DNA from: Candidatus Neomarinimicrobiota bacterium
GTDB lineage: Bacteria > Fidelibacterota > UBA2242 > B5-G15
Length of the DNA stretch: 64,000 nucleotides
Direction of reading: 5' to 3'
Assembly: GCA_017656425.1 (NCBI GenBank)
Contig: JACDNV010000002.1
Coordinates: forward strand, 124,001-188,000
The notes under the pieces are model-generated. The model worked only from the letters and a program-made list of their open reading frames with translations. It ran no database searches and had not been told where the DNA came from. Positions 27,360 to 37,300 of this stretch are shown one piece after another. The position numbers were made by a program, and so were the translations under genes. Every line of letters starts with the position of its first letter. Position 1 is the stretch's first letter.

Positions 27360-30300
27360 ATGGCGAAAAGAATAAAACTCATAGTACTTTTTTTCATATT
27401 ATCTTTATCCAACCTAGGGAGCTATAGCCAAAATATTACTTTAAATGAAATAATGTTTGATCCGCCAAGTTTAGATTATTACGATGAGTATATTGAAGTT
27501 TTCAATTATGGAAGTGATACTGTTTCTCTGAAAGGATTTAAGTTATCAGTAAATGGCTATATAGACAGTTTGATTTCACCAGGAGAGTTCTATTTACTTT
27601 ATCCATATCATTATTGTCTTATTTTGGATAAGGGGTACGTAATAGATAGCCTTTCTAATAGATATAAAGATATTATACCTGATACTGCTCTAATTTTAAC
27701 TATTAATGATAATGCTTTTGGTAAAAATGGATTAAAGAATTCTGAAGGAAATCATATTTGTCTTATGGATAATCAAGGCGATACCGTATCATATATGGTC
27801 ACAAGCCCGGATCAGGAATCTGGCTACTCTGACGAGAAGATAAATCCTGCTAGTGATAATAGGCCAGAAAATTGGGGTAATTCTATTGTATTTAATGGCA
27901 CTCCTGGTTTTCAAAATTCAATAGTGATAAAGCATCGTGATTTGAGACTTGATTCTTTGATAGTAGCCTCGGGTAAGTTTCTGAAAAAGGGCGATTCGGT
28001 ATATGTTCAATATAAAATAGTAAATGCGGGAATAGATACAATTTATGAATATTATGTTAATATTGTCGTTAAAGATGCCTTATTTCATAATGAAATATAT
28101 CGGCAGCAAAAATTTTACTATCAAAAATTAGTTTGTGGTGAAAGCTTAATTGGCAGAGCAGCTTTTAAGGTTACTGAGAGTGGCAAGCTATTGGTAGAAG
28201 CGGTTTTAGTATGTCAGAACGATGAGAGTGAAGAAAATAATTTCTCATCTACAAATATATTTGTTAGTTATCCCCCCAAATGTCTAGTAATCAATGAGGT
28301 AATGTATTGTTCAGGAGAAGATATACAGGAATGGATAGAGATTTTCAACCGCTCTATATATTGTGTAAATCTTGAAAATTTTGGTATAAAAGATGCCTCA
28401 GGCGACTTTTGTCCTATCTCAGATTCTACATTGGTGGTAAATCCAGGGGATTATATTGTATTAACAAGTGATAGGGGAAAAATAATTCAGAGTTATGGAA
28501 AAGATGCGGGAAAAGTTTGGGAGATGGAGAGTTTCCCGATTCTCAATAATACTGGAGATTCTATCGTGATAATTGATTGTTCTGGTTTTATAATTGATTC
28601 ACTTTATTATACAAAGGACTTTGGTTACGAATCTGGAGTATCAATTGAAAGGAGGAATCCATATGGTTTTACAAATGATATGTCAAACTGGGGATTATCG
28701 ATTAGTCCAGCGGGGGCAACTCCTGGCATGCGTAATTCAATAATGAGAAAAGAGATAGACCTGGGGATTGATAGCCTGTACGTGTTGAACTCTGATGGTG
28801 CAATAGACGTTGGTGATTCATTTAAAATATGTCTGAAAGTAAAAAACTATGGGTTAAAAGAAGTTAATGAATTTGAAATATCAATTGATATGTACAGTTT
28901 GATATTTGGAAAATATTTCGACCAGGTAAAAACATATTCTGGAATAATCAAACCTGATAGTTCTATTTGTATAGATTTTATTGGTGGTTTGATACTCAGT
29001 GGAATAAATAGAGTGGCAGCGGAGTTATCGGTTAATGGAGATGAGAATGAGGGAAATAATTCAAGTGAAATTTTTGTATATCCACGGTATCTGAGACAAT
29101 CTATAGTAATCAATGAGATTATGTACGATCCCAATGAAGATGAACCAGAATGGATAGAAATTTATAACCGTTCTCAGGAGATAATTGACATTGCAAAATG
29201 GAGGATTAGAGATGGTGGTGGTAATTGGAGGGTCATTACAGATACAACTTTTATATTGAAACCCAATGAGTATATGATTTTAGCAGGAGAAGGAAATTTT
29301 ATTGGAAATTATCCGAATTTTTCAGGTAAAATTATATGTGTTAAGGATTTTCCGATTCTGAATAATACTTCGGATTCAGTATTTATTTGTGATGGTACGG
29401 GTAATGTTATAGATGGAGTTTATTATAAAAATCAATATGGTGGTGGGTATGGGATATCACTTGAAAGAAGGGACCCTAATGCAGATGGTCAGGTAGGTGA
29501 AAACTGGGGATCATGCCTGGATTTAAATGGTGCCACACCCGGTAGAGCGAATTCGATATTGAAATTTGAATATGATATCTCTATAAGCGATGCCCATTTT
29601 ATCGATACTATTGCATCTTTTGGGGAGGAAGTTAATTTTGTTGTTAAACTGAAAAATGTAGGCAGGAAGGAAACTGGATTTTCAAATATAGAAATAAGAT
29701 ATGATAGTAATTTTAATGGAAGTTTTTATGATGATGATATTGTGTGGCAACTAAAAAATATTCCTGGATTGCAACCAGATTCTTCTATAGAATTATCGGG
29801 AAAAGTCTTTATCACGGGAAAGGGGTATTGTCACTTTCAGGTAATTGTTAGTATGGTTAATGATAAAAATTTGGAAGATAATTACGCGTATATGAACGTT
29901 TATTCAAAGGTAAATAGTAGAGAGATTGTAATTAATGAATTTTTCCCATATCCTGAGGAGGATCAGTGCGAATATATTGAACTATACAATTTATCGGATT
30001 TCCCAATTAATCTTAATAAGATGGTTTTGTCAAGCAAGCTAAGGAGATCCGTTATTGAAAATCATTATAAATTGAATCCCGGTGAATGTATTGTTCTTTC
30101 TCAGGATAGCTCTATATTTGATGCATTTATTCCTGAGGAAGGCAGGATTATTATCCCGTCGTCATGGATTATCCTGAATAATTATGCGGGTGATATTAAA
30201 ATATCAGGTATGGATGGTGAGGTCATCGATTATCTGTCTTATAATAAAAATTGGGGAATTTTACCTGGTAAATCCATTGAGAAAAAGTTTCCCGCCTTAC

Positions 30301-31529
30301 CTTCACAGGATAGAGATTCCTGGAGTGTATGTACTGACCCGACCGGAGGTACTCCTGGATATCAGAATAGTATTACACCATACCAGTTTGATGTTTGTAT
30401 TGATTCACTGAAGATTTTAGCAAACAACAGTAACGGTCACGCTTTCTACTCTGTTAATTTGTGGATTAGAAACATCGGTCTTGAGACATGTAAGGGTATT
30501 GTTGCTTCTATTTTTAAAACTGGTATGAATGATTTTTTGCTTATAGAAGAAAAAAGCATAGAAAGTTTAAAGAATGAAGATACCTGTAGAGTTGAATTTT
30601 TAATCGATGAGTTAGAATCCGGGATAAATCGATTCATTGCCTCTGTTAGTTGTAGCGAAGATTTAAATGGTCGAAATGATACGATGTCATTTGTAATTAA
30701 TGTTCCTTATGATAGAAATAGTGTAATACTAACAGAGTTTTTGATAAAAAATGATGATTTAAGTTCTTTTTTTAATCCAGAATTTATTGAAATACACAAC
30801 ATGACAGAAAATGTAATTAATATTAATGGGTGGTCGATATCAGATGAGAATAAGGGGAAAAGATTCTTTATATATGAAGATAAATTTATTTATCCTGACA
30901 GCTTTTTTGTAATTTCGTTTGACTCAACAATATTTAACTTTGAATGGTTTAATTCCTCTCAAGTGTTAGTAATGAATGATTATCCAATCTATAATCGTGA
31001 TGAAGATGAGATAATACTCTACGATCCAGTTGGGAATGTAATAGATTCTTTGAGATATGATAAAAATTGGAATATGATTCCTGGTAAATCTCTGGAGAGG
31101 ATTTCATTTAATAATGCCAACACCCATTATAACTGGAAACCATCAAAAAGTGAATATGGATGCACGCCTGGGTTAAAGAATAGTATTTCGATGACTGTAA
31201 AGATGAAAGAGTTTGGGATTAAAATTTACCCCAATCCCATTACTCCGGATGGCGATGGTACGAATGATGAGGCAGGGATTTATTATAATATACCTTTTGA
31301 ATCTGCTATTGCCGACGTATATATTTACGATCTGTTCGGTAGGATGATTTCGAATGTTGCAAAGAATCAACTTGTGGAATCGACAGGAGTAATATTCTGG
31401 GACGGCTCTTCAATGTACAGCAAAAAGGTAAGGGTTGGAATATATGTTGTTAGATTTAACGCTAAGGATGTGAAAACAGGCCGAAAGGTGGGGTATATTT
31501 CCACTGTAGTTGTAGCAGGGAAATTGTAA
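27360..31529 (+). CDS. Large secreted protein with five lamin-tail domains
   Basis: A 1389-residue secreted protein. After a signal peptide (about 1-23) come five lamin-tail domains starting near residues 26, 308, 581, 855 and 1121. Each has an (I/L)xNE(I/V)M(F/Y) strand, an EWIEI(Y/F)NRS strand, and a LERRDP...W..ATPGxxNS end. Four CARDB-like beta domains sit between them (for example residues 194-303, RLDSLIVASG). From about 1284 the end (IKIYPNPITPDGDGTND, then YIYDLFGRMI and VGIYVVRF) is a FlgD-like/type IX-like C-terminal domain, which in FCB bacteria marks secretion and surface attachment. Lamin-tail domains in bacteria may bind nucleic acid or cell-wall ligands; the ligand here is unknown. 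Confidence 0.88.
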   Translation: MAKRIKLIVLFFILSLSNLGSYSQNITLNEIMFDPPSLDYYDEYIEVFNYGSDTVSLKGFKLSVNGYIDSLISPGEFYLLYPYHYCLILDKGYVIDSLSNRYKDIIPDTALILTINDNAFGKNGLKNSEGNHICLMDNQGDTVSYMVTSPDQESGYSDEKINPASDNRPENWGNSIVFNGTPGFQNSIVIKHRDLRLDSLIVASGKFLKKGDSVYVQYKIVNAGIDTIYEYYVNIVVKDALFHNEIYRQQKFYYQKLVCGESLIGRAAFKVTESGKLLVEAVLVCQNDESEENNFSSTNIFVSYPPKCLVINEVMYCSGEDIQEWIEIFNRSIYCVNLENFGIKDASGDFCPISDSTLVVNPGDYIVLTSDRGKIIQSYGKDAGKVWEMESFPILNNTGDSIVIIDCSGFIIDSLYYTKDFGYESGVSIERRNPYGFTNDMSNWGLSISPAGATPGMRNSIMRKEIDLGIDSLYVLNSDGAIDVGDSFKICLKVKNYGLKEVNEFEISIDMYSLIFGKYFDQVKTYSGIIKPDSSICIDFIGGLILSGINRVAAELSVNGDENEGNNSSEIFVYPRYLRQSIVINEIMYDPNEDEPEWIEIYNRSQEIIDIAKWRIRDGGGNWRVITDTTFILKPNEYMILAGEGNFIGNYPNFSGKIICVKDFPILNNTSDSVFICDGTGNVIDGVYYKNQYGGGYGISLERRDPNADGQVGENWGSCLDLNGATPGRANSILKFEYDISISDAHFIDTIASFGEEVNFVVKLKNVGRKETGFSNIEIRYDSNFNGSFYDDDIVWQLKNIPGLQPDSSIELSGKVFITGKGYCHFQVIVSMVNDKNLEDNYAYMNVYSKVNSREIVINEFFPYPEEDQCEYIELYNLSDFPINLNKMVLSSKLRRSVIENHYKLNPGECIVLSQDSSIFDAFIPEEGRIIIPSSWIILNNYAGDIKISGMDGEVIDYLSYNKNWGILPGKSIEKKFPALPSQDRDSWSVCTDPTGGTPGYQNSITPYQFDVCIDSLKILANNSNGHAFYSVNLWIRNIGLETCKGIVASIFKTGMNDFLLIEEKSIESLKNEDTCRVEFLIDELESGINRFIASVSCSEDLNGRNDTMSFVINVPYDRNSVILTEFLIKNDDLSSFFNPEFIEIHNMTENVININGWSISDENKGKRFFIYEDKFIYPDSFFVISFDSTIFNFEWFNSSQVLVMNDYPIYNRDEDEIILYDPVGNVIDSLRYDKNWNMIPGKSLERISFNNANTHYNWKPSKSEYGCTPGLKNSISMTVKMKEFGIKIYPNPITPDGDGTNDEAGIYYNIPFESAIADVYIYDLFGRMISNVAKNQLVESTGVIFWDGSSMYSKKVRVGIYVVRFNAKDVKTGRKVGYISTVVVAGKL

Positions 31530-31586
31530 AATTCATCATTTGCTACCATTTTAAATATTATTTTAAAAAGGTTGATCCTAAAAAGA

Positions 31587-32855
31587 TTATCCTAAGTATG
31601 GATTAAAGTAACCATATTTTATTGAAGGAATTTTCTTTTTTATTTCTGCCATTGCTCTTCTTATACCGATTCCTTCAATGTTGTCTATTTTAAGTTTATC
31701 AAAGTAATAATCCGGATCTATATTAAGGTTTCTCCACTGAATCATGTCGATTTTAAATTCTTTGATAAGCCTTATTGCTTCATCTACTTCATCCGGCTGG
31801 TCGGTAAAACCGGCAATAGTAAAGTAGTTGATAGAGACAAAACCTCCAAGCCTTTTCATTACCTCTATAGATTTTAAAATATCCTCAAAATTATAATCGA
31901 TTGGTTTAAAATATTTCATATAGTACTTTTCTCTTACAGAATTTAAGGATACACGCATACTATCAAGACCACTTTTTCTTAATTCCTTAACTGTCTCAGG
32001 TTTACTTGCATTTGTGTTAAGGTTTATAGTTCCCTTTTTTGTTTTTGCTCTAATTTTTTTGATTGATTCTGCTAATAGGTCTCCATTAAGAAGAGGTTCC
32101 CCCTCGCAACCTTGTCCAAAGCTTACGATTGGCAGGGGAGCTGTCTCGATATGGGGGACGACGATTTCCACTATCTCGTCGACAGTAGGTGTGAAGTTCA
32201 TCCTATTTTGTGTGCATGGAATACAGCTATCTGGTTGGAAGGAGATACATCCAATACATCTTGCGTTGCATTTACGTGATGTTGGAACAGGCATTTCCCA
32301 TCTATTAAGTAAATAGTTTTGTGCTGCAGGACAGTGATAGGTGAGTGCACAATTTTCAATAAGATGTCTTGCAAGTCGGTTATTTTTATATTCTTTCAAG
32401 AATTTTTTGGCATTCTTTTTTATCCAGCGGAGATTGAATTGGGATGGGTCCTGCCTTATATCATTATCGATTCTAATTGCAGGGATAAAGAATCTCCCTT
32501 CATACCACCCAATAGCGGAATATGCGAAAAGTGGAAGAACAGGAGCATTTTCAATATTTTCATAACAGGCTAAGTAGGTTATCGTATATGCTGGAGCAGG
32601 AAATGCAGCTACTGCCATTATATTTTCACCCTTTTCACTTTCGAGAATTACAACATCACCTGTCCTTTTATTGATTCCTATAGGTAGTCTACCTGGGAGT
32701 TCAAATATTTTACTACCATCGGGCAAAGGAATCCATTCATCTTCTGGTATATGTTTTATAAACCTTCCGGAGCTACCAGCAGGGTAAAATTCATTTATAT
32801 CAATAACATTTCCATTACCATCCGAAACGACTAGTGATGGTAAGACCTTTTCCAT
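31587..32855 (-). CDS. Radical SAM protein of unknown function
   Basis: A 422-residue protein with a radical SAM CxxxCxxC motif, Cys196-Cys200-Cys203 (RKCNARCIGCIS), in the centre. It is followed by a partial TIM barrel (VSFGQGCEGEPLL, INLNTNAS, MRVSLNS). Four other Cys (169, 175, 211, 214) could bind a second cluster or zinc. The first 165 residues are an unusual beta-rich N-terminal domain. The C-terminal barrel ends near NLNIDPDYYF. The substrate is unknown. It begins 20 bases after gltD but has no ribosome binding site, so a link to glutamate synthase is positional only. Confidence 0.85.
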   Translation of the reverse strand: MEKVLPSLVVSDGNGNVIDINEFYPAGSSGRFIKHIPEDEWIPLPDGSKIFELPGRLPIGINKRTGDVVILESEKGENIMAVAAFPAPAYTITYLACYENIENAPVLPLFAYSAIGWYEGRFFIPAIRIDNDIRQDPSQFNLRWIKKNAKKFLKEYKNNRLARHLIENCALTYHCPAAQNYLLNRWEMPVPTSRKCNARCIGCISFQPDSCIPCTQNRMNFTPTVDEIVEIVVPHIETAPLPIVSFGQGCEGEPLLNGDLLAESIKKIRAKTKKGTINLNTNASKPETVKELRKSGLDSMRVSLNSVREKYYMKYFKPIDYNFEDILKSIEVMKRLGGFVSINYFTIAGFTDQPDEVDEAIRLIKEFKIDMIQWRNLNIDPDYYFDKLKIDNIEGIGIRRAMAEIKKKIPSIKYGYFNPYLG

Positions 32856-32875
32856 AGTTGCAAATTTATGAAAAT

Positions 32876-34363
32876 TTATAATTCAAATGGAATTTTTGTG
32901 AAATAATCGGCAAGTGGATTTTGGAGTTTAGAGTTGCCGAAAATATATTTATCAACCTCGTGAGCTATTTTTCGACCTTCAGCGATTGCCCAGACTATTA
33001 GACTCTGTCCTCTAACCATATCACCGGCGGCAAATACTCCAGGTATACTTGTCATTCCATTATCGTCAGTTTTTACAGTGCCCCATTTCGTTAGCTCTAA
33101 TCTAAGCTCATCAATTATATTTTTTGTGGCAGGTCCCGTGAAGCCAAGTGCGAGTATAACCATGTCGGCAGGAAATTCCATCACGGAGTTTGGTACTTCC
33201 ACAAGGGCCAATTTACCTTTTTCTTGAACTGGTACAACACGGGTAGCTTCAAGTGCTATGACTTCTCCCTTACTGTTGCCAATGAATCTTTTTGTGTTTA
33301 TTCTAAAGAATTGGATTCCACCCTCTTCTATTGAAATGGGATGTGAAAGTGTCCTTACGTATAATGGCCATGGTTTCTCCTCGGGTCTTGTTTCTGGTGG
33401 AGGTGGAAATAGTTCAAATTGAATTACACTTTTAGCTCCTTGCCTTACAGCTGTACTTAAACAATCAGCTCCTGTGTCTCCACCCCCGATGATGATAATA
33501 TTCTTGTTTTTAGCTGATAGTGCATCGCTTTCTTTTATTTTCCCTGCTACAACCTGATTGGCATAACTCAGGTAGTCGGTGGCATAATAGATACCTTTCA
33601 GGTTTTTTCCTTGTATGTCCAAGTCTCTTGGTTTATTAGATCCACACGCAAGGATTACAGCATCAAATTTTTCCAGAATCTCATCGGGTTTAATATCACT
33701 TCCAATCTCAATACCACATTTGAATATTACTCCTTCTTCTTCCATTTGACTAATTCTTCTATCAAGAATATGTTTTTCAAGTTTGAAATCTGGAATCCCA
33801 TATCTTAAGAACCCACCTGGTTTGTCGGTTCTCTCAAAAATAGTTACGTCGTAACCAATTCTTCTAAGTTGTTGAGCAGCGGTAAGTCCAGCAGGTCCAG
33901 AACCTATTATTGCAATACTTTTTTCATTTTCTTTACAAGGTTTTTTAGGTTTTATATAACCTCTAGCCCATGCTTTTTCTACAACTGATAGCTCAATCTG
34001 TCTGATTGTCACTGATTCATTGTCAAGTCCCAGGACACATGATTTCTCGCATAGTGCAGGACATAAAAGCCCTGTAAATTCGGGAAAATTATTTGTCTGA
34101 TGTAGCAGATCGATAGCCTCTTTTATCTTCCCTTCTCTAAAAAACTGATTTATTTTTGGAGTGTGGTTTCCCAATGGACAGGCATAGTGGCAAAATGGGA
34201 CCCCACATGCCATGCATCTTTCGGACTGAAGCCTGACTTTTTCCTCAGGTAGGCGACGGTATATTTCCTTCCAGTCTTTGATCCTTTCCTGTACAGGTCT
34301 TAGTGGTAAATCCTCTCGTTTATACAATAAAAAACTAATTTTTTCTTCATTATCCTTAGGCAT
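32876..34363 (-). CDS. gltD: Glutamate synthase (NADPH) small subunit
   Basis: Oxidises NADPH and passes electrons to the large subunit for reduction of 2-oxoglutarate. The 495 residues have an N-terminal Fe-S region (CMACGVPFCHYACPLGNHTP, then CPALCEKSCVLG), an FAD Rossmann motif (AIIGSGPAGLTAAQQL) and an NADPH motif (IIIGGGDTGADCL). The C-terminus has the FAD-binding AAGDMVRGQSL. The gene overlaps the gltB end by 8 bases and is coupled to it. Confidence 0.96.
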   Translation of the reverse strand: MPKDNEEKISFLLYKREDLPLRPVQERIKDWKEIYRRLPEEKVRLQSERCMACGVPFCHYACPLGNHTPKINQFFREGKIKEAIDLLHQTNNFPEFTGLLCPALCEKSCVLGLDNESVTIRQIELSVVEKAWARGYIKPKKPCKENEKSIAIIGSGPAGLTAAQQLRRIGYDVTIFERTDKPGGFLRYGIPDFKLEKHILDRRISQMEEEGVIFKCGIEIGSDIKPDEILEKFDAVILACGSNKPRDLDIQGKNLKGIYYATDYLSYANQVVAGKIKESDALSAKNKNIIIIGGGDTGADCLSTAVRQGAKSVIQFELFPPPPETRPEEKPWPLYVRTLSHPISIEEGGIQFFRINTKRFIGNSKGEVIALEATRVVPVQEKGKLALVEVPNSVMEFPADMVILALGFTGPATKNIIDELRLELTKWGTVKTDDNGMTSIPGVFAAGDMVRGQSLIVWAIAEGRKIAHEVDKYIFGNSKLQNPLADYFTKIPFEL

Positions 34364-37300
34364 TAATAATCTCCTTCACATTTTTTAGATCAAACTCTGA
34401 CACTTGATCGGTTTCTTCTACTATCTTTTTATACTCAAATGGGATAACTCTAAGAAATTTCTCTTTTTCCTGAGGCCAATTTATTAATAGGTGGAGAGCA
34501 ACTGTACTCTTTGTGTATGCATAATGCTTTGTTAATAAATCTTTAATAATACTTTCGTCTTTTTTGTATTTTAATGGTTCAATTTCCACCATATCGAGGT
34601 TACATCTTTTTTTGAAGTCACCCATGAAATCCCATATATAGGCTATTCCACCGCTCATTCCTGCAGCGAAGTTTCTTCCAACTCTTCCTATCACAACGAC
34701 TATTCCGCCCGTCATATATTCGCATCCATGATCACCGACACCCTCCACAACCGCATAAACACCCGAATTTCTCACACAGAATCTTTCTCCAGCTCTGCCT
34801 CTAATAAAAGCTTTACCTGATGTAGCGCCATAAAAGGCAACATTGCCAATGATAAAGTTTTCTTCAGGCCTAAAGTCAGAGTTTTCCGGTGGATATACAA
34901 TTATTTTTCCACCTGATAAACCTTTGCCTATACAGTCATTTGCATCACCTTCAATGATAAAGGTTATACCTCTTGGAAGAAACGCACCAAAACTTTGCCC
35001 CGCTGAACCTGTAAATTTTACTTTTATAGTGTCATCAGGTAATCCTTCTCCTTTGTATAGCGAAACTATTTTTTGACCAAGCATTGCTCCAACAGATAAA
35101 TCGGTATTTCTTATTTTTTTCTCAATATATGTAGGTTTTCTTTCTTCAATAGCTTGTTTTGTTTCTTTTATCAGTATGTTATCGAGTGCTTTTTCAAGTT
35201 GGTGATCCTGATCGCTAATTTTTCTGACAGGATTGTTTTTGTACTTTTCGGGTATTGTGATAATTCTGTCAAGTCTTAAAAGGTTGGCTTTAGGATGGTT
35301 TTTTATTTCTCTTATTTTAAGCAAATCACTTCTTCCAACCATTTCATCAAAGGTTCTAAAGCCAAGCTTTGCCATGTATTCTCTTACCTCCTGAGCAACG
35401 AACCTCATGAAGTTGACAAGGTACTCAGCTTTGCCCTTATACCTTTTTCGGAGTTCTGGATGCTGAGTTGCTATCCCTACAGGACAGAGATTCAGATGAC
35501 ATTTTCTCATCATTACACATCCCAGTACTATTAGGGCTGCTGTACCGAAACCGAATTCTTCAGCTCCGAGTAGAGCTCCAATTACCACATCCCTACCAGT
35601 TTTAATTTGGCCATCCACCTGTAATACTACTTTGTCTCTAAGGTTATTAATAACCAGGGTCTGCTGTGTCTCTGCAAGCCCAAGTTCCCAGGGTATACCA
35701 GCGTATTTTATGGAAGTAATTGGACTTGCGCCTGTTCCGCCATCGTGCCCGCTGATAAGTATAACATCTGCCCTTGCTTTGGCAACACCGGCAGCAACTG
35801 TTCCTACTCCGGCTTCAGCTGCAAGTTTCACTGAAATTCTTGCATTAGGATTTGCGGATTTTAGATCATGTATTAATTGAGCAAGGTCCTCTATGGAATA
35901 TATGTCATGGTGTGGAGGAGGACTGATCAGTGTGACCCCTGGGGTTGTATAGCGTACCTTGGCTATCCATGGATATACTTTCTTACCTGGTAGTTCACCA
36001 CCTTCACCGGGTTTTGCTCCCTGAGCCATTTTAATTTGAATTTCATCGGCGTTGGCAAGATATTCAGCAGTTACACCGAAACGTCCTGAAGCGACCTGTT
36101 TTATCCTGCATCTGCGGTTTTTGCCATCTTCAAACAATTTGTATCTTTCAGGATCTTCGCCCCCTTCTCCCGTATTGCTCCATCCACCAATCATATTCAT
36201 TGCAATTGCCATCGTTTCGTGGGCTTCTTTGCTTATTGAACCAAAAGACATTGCCGATGTCCCGAATCTTTTCAATATGTTCTCGACTGGTTCGACTTCA
36301 TCAAGGGGTATAGGCTTGCACTTATCGTAATCAAAATCAAAAAGATTTCTTATCAATGGGTATTCAATATTTTCTTCATTTACAAATTTTGAAAATTGTT
36401 TGAATAAATTATAATCGCCTCTACGAGTCGATAGTTGTAGCCTAAAAATTGTTTCAGGATTCCAGACGTGATATTCGCCTGTTCTAAACCATTGAAATTG
36501 ACCACCTATAGGTAGAATGGAAATTCCCTCTCTCAGCTCATCATATGCTTCATTATGGAATTTTACAACGTCCTCATAGATTTCCTTGACGCCGATACCT
36601 CCGATTCTTGAGATTGTGTGTTTGAAGTACTTATTAATCAACTCATCACCCAATCCAATTGCCTCGAATATTTGAGCACCGTGATAGCTGGCAACAGTAC
36701 TAATACCCATTTTAGACATAACTTTTACAACACCCTTGATTGCCGCTTTTATGTAATTTCCAATTGCTTTTTCGAGTGTAAGCTCTGGTGATAATTCTTT
36801 CTTATTGTATAAATCTTCTATTGTTTTATATGCAATATACGGGCAGATTGCGCTTGCTCCATATCCTATTAGTAAAGAAAAGTGATGGACCTCTCGAGCA
36901 TCACCGGATTCGACAATTATAGCGACTTTTGTTCTTAATTTTTTTTCAACAAGGTTATTGTGCAATCCCGCACAAGCAAGAAGAGATGGAATTGGTGTGC
37001 GATCTTTATTTATACCTCTATCAGATAGAATTAAAAGATTTACTCCATTTTCGATATCCTTCCTCACTTCTTTGAATATTTCCTGTAATCTTTTTTCCAT
37101 TCCTTTATATCCAGATTTCTTTTCAAAAGTGATGGAATATACTTTCGATTTAAAATTTCGAGTCCCATTTAATGATTTTAATTCGTCAAGTTCCTCTATT
37201 TTAAGAATTGGTCTATCCAGTAAAATCTGTTTACAAGCTTTTTCATCAGGTTCAAGGATATTCGATTCTGGGCCTATAGTCATCTGAACAGTGGTAACCA

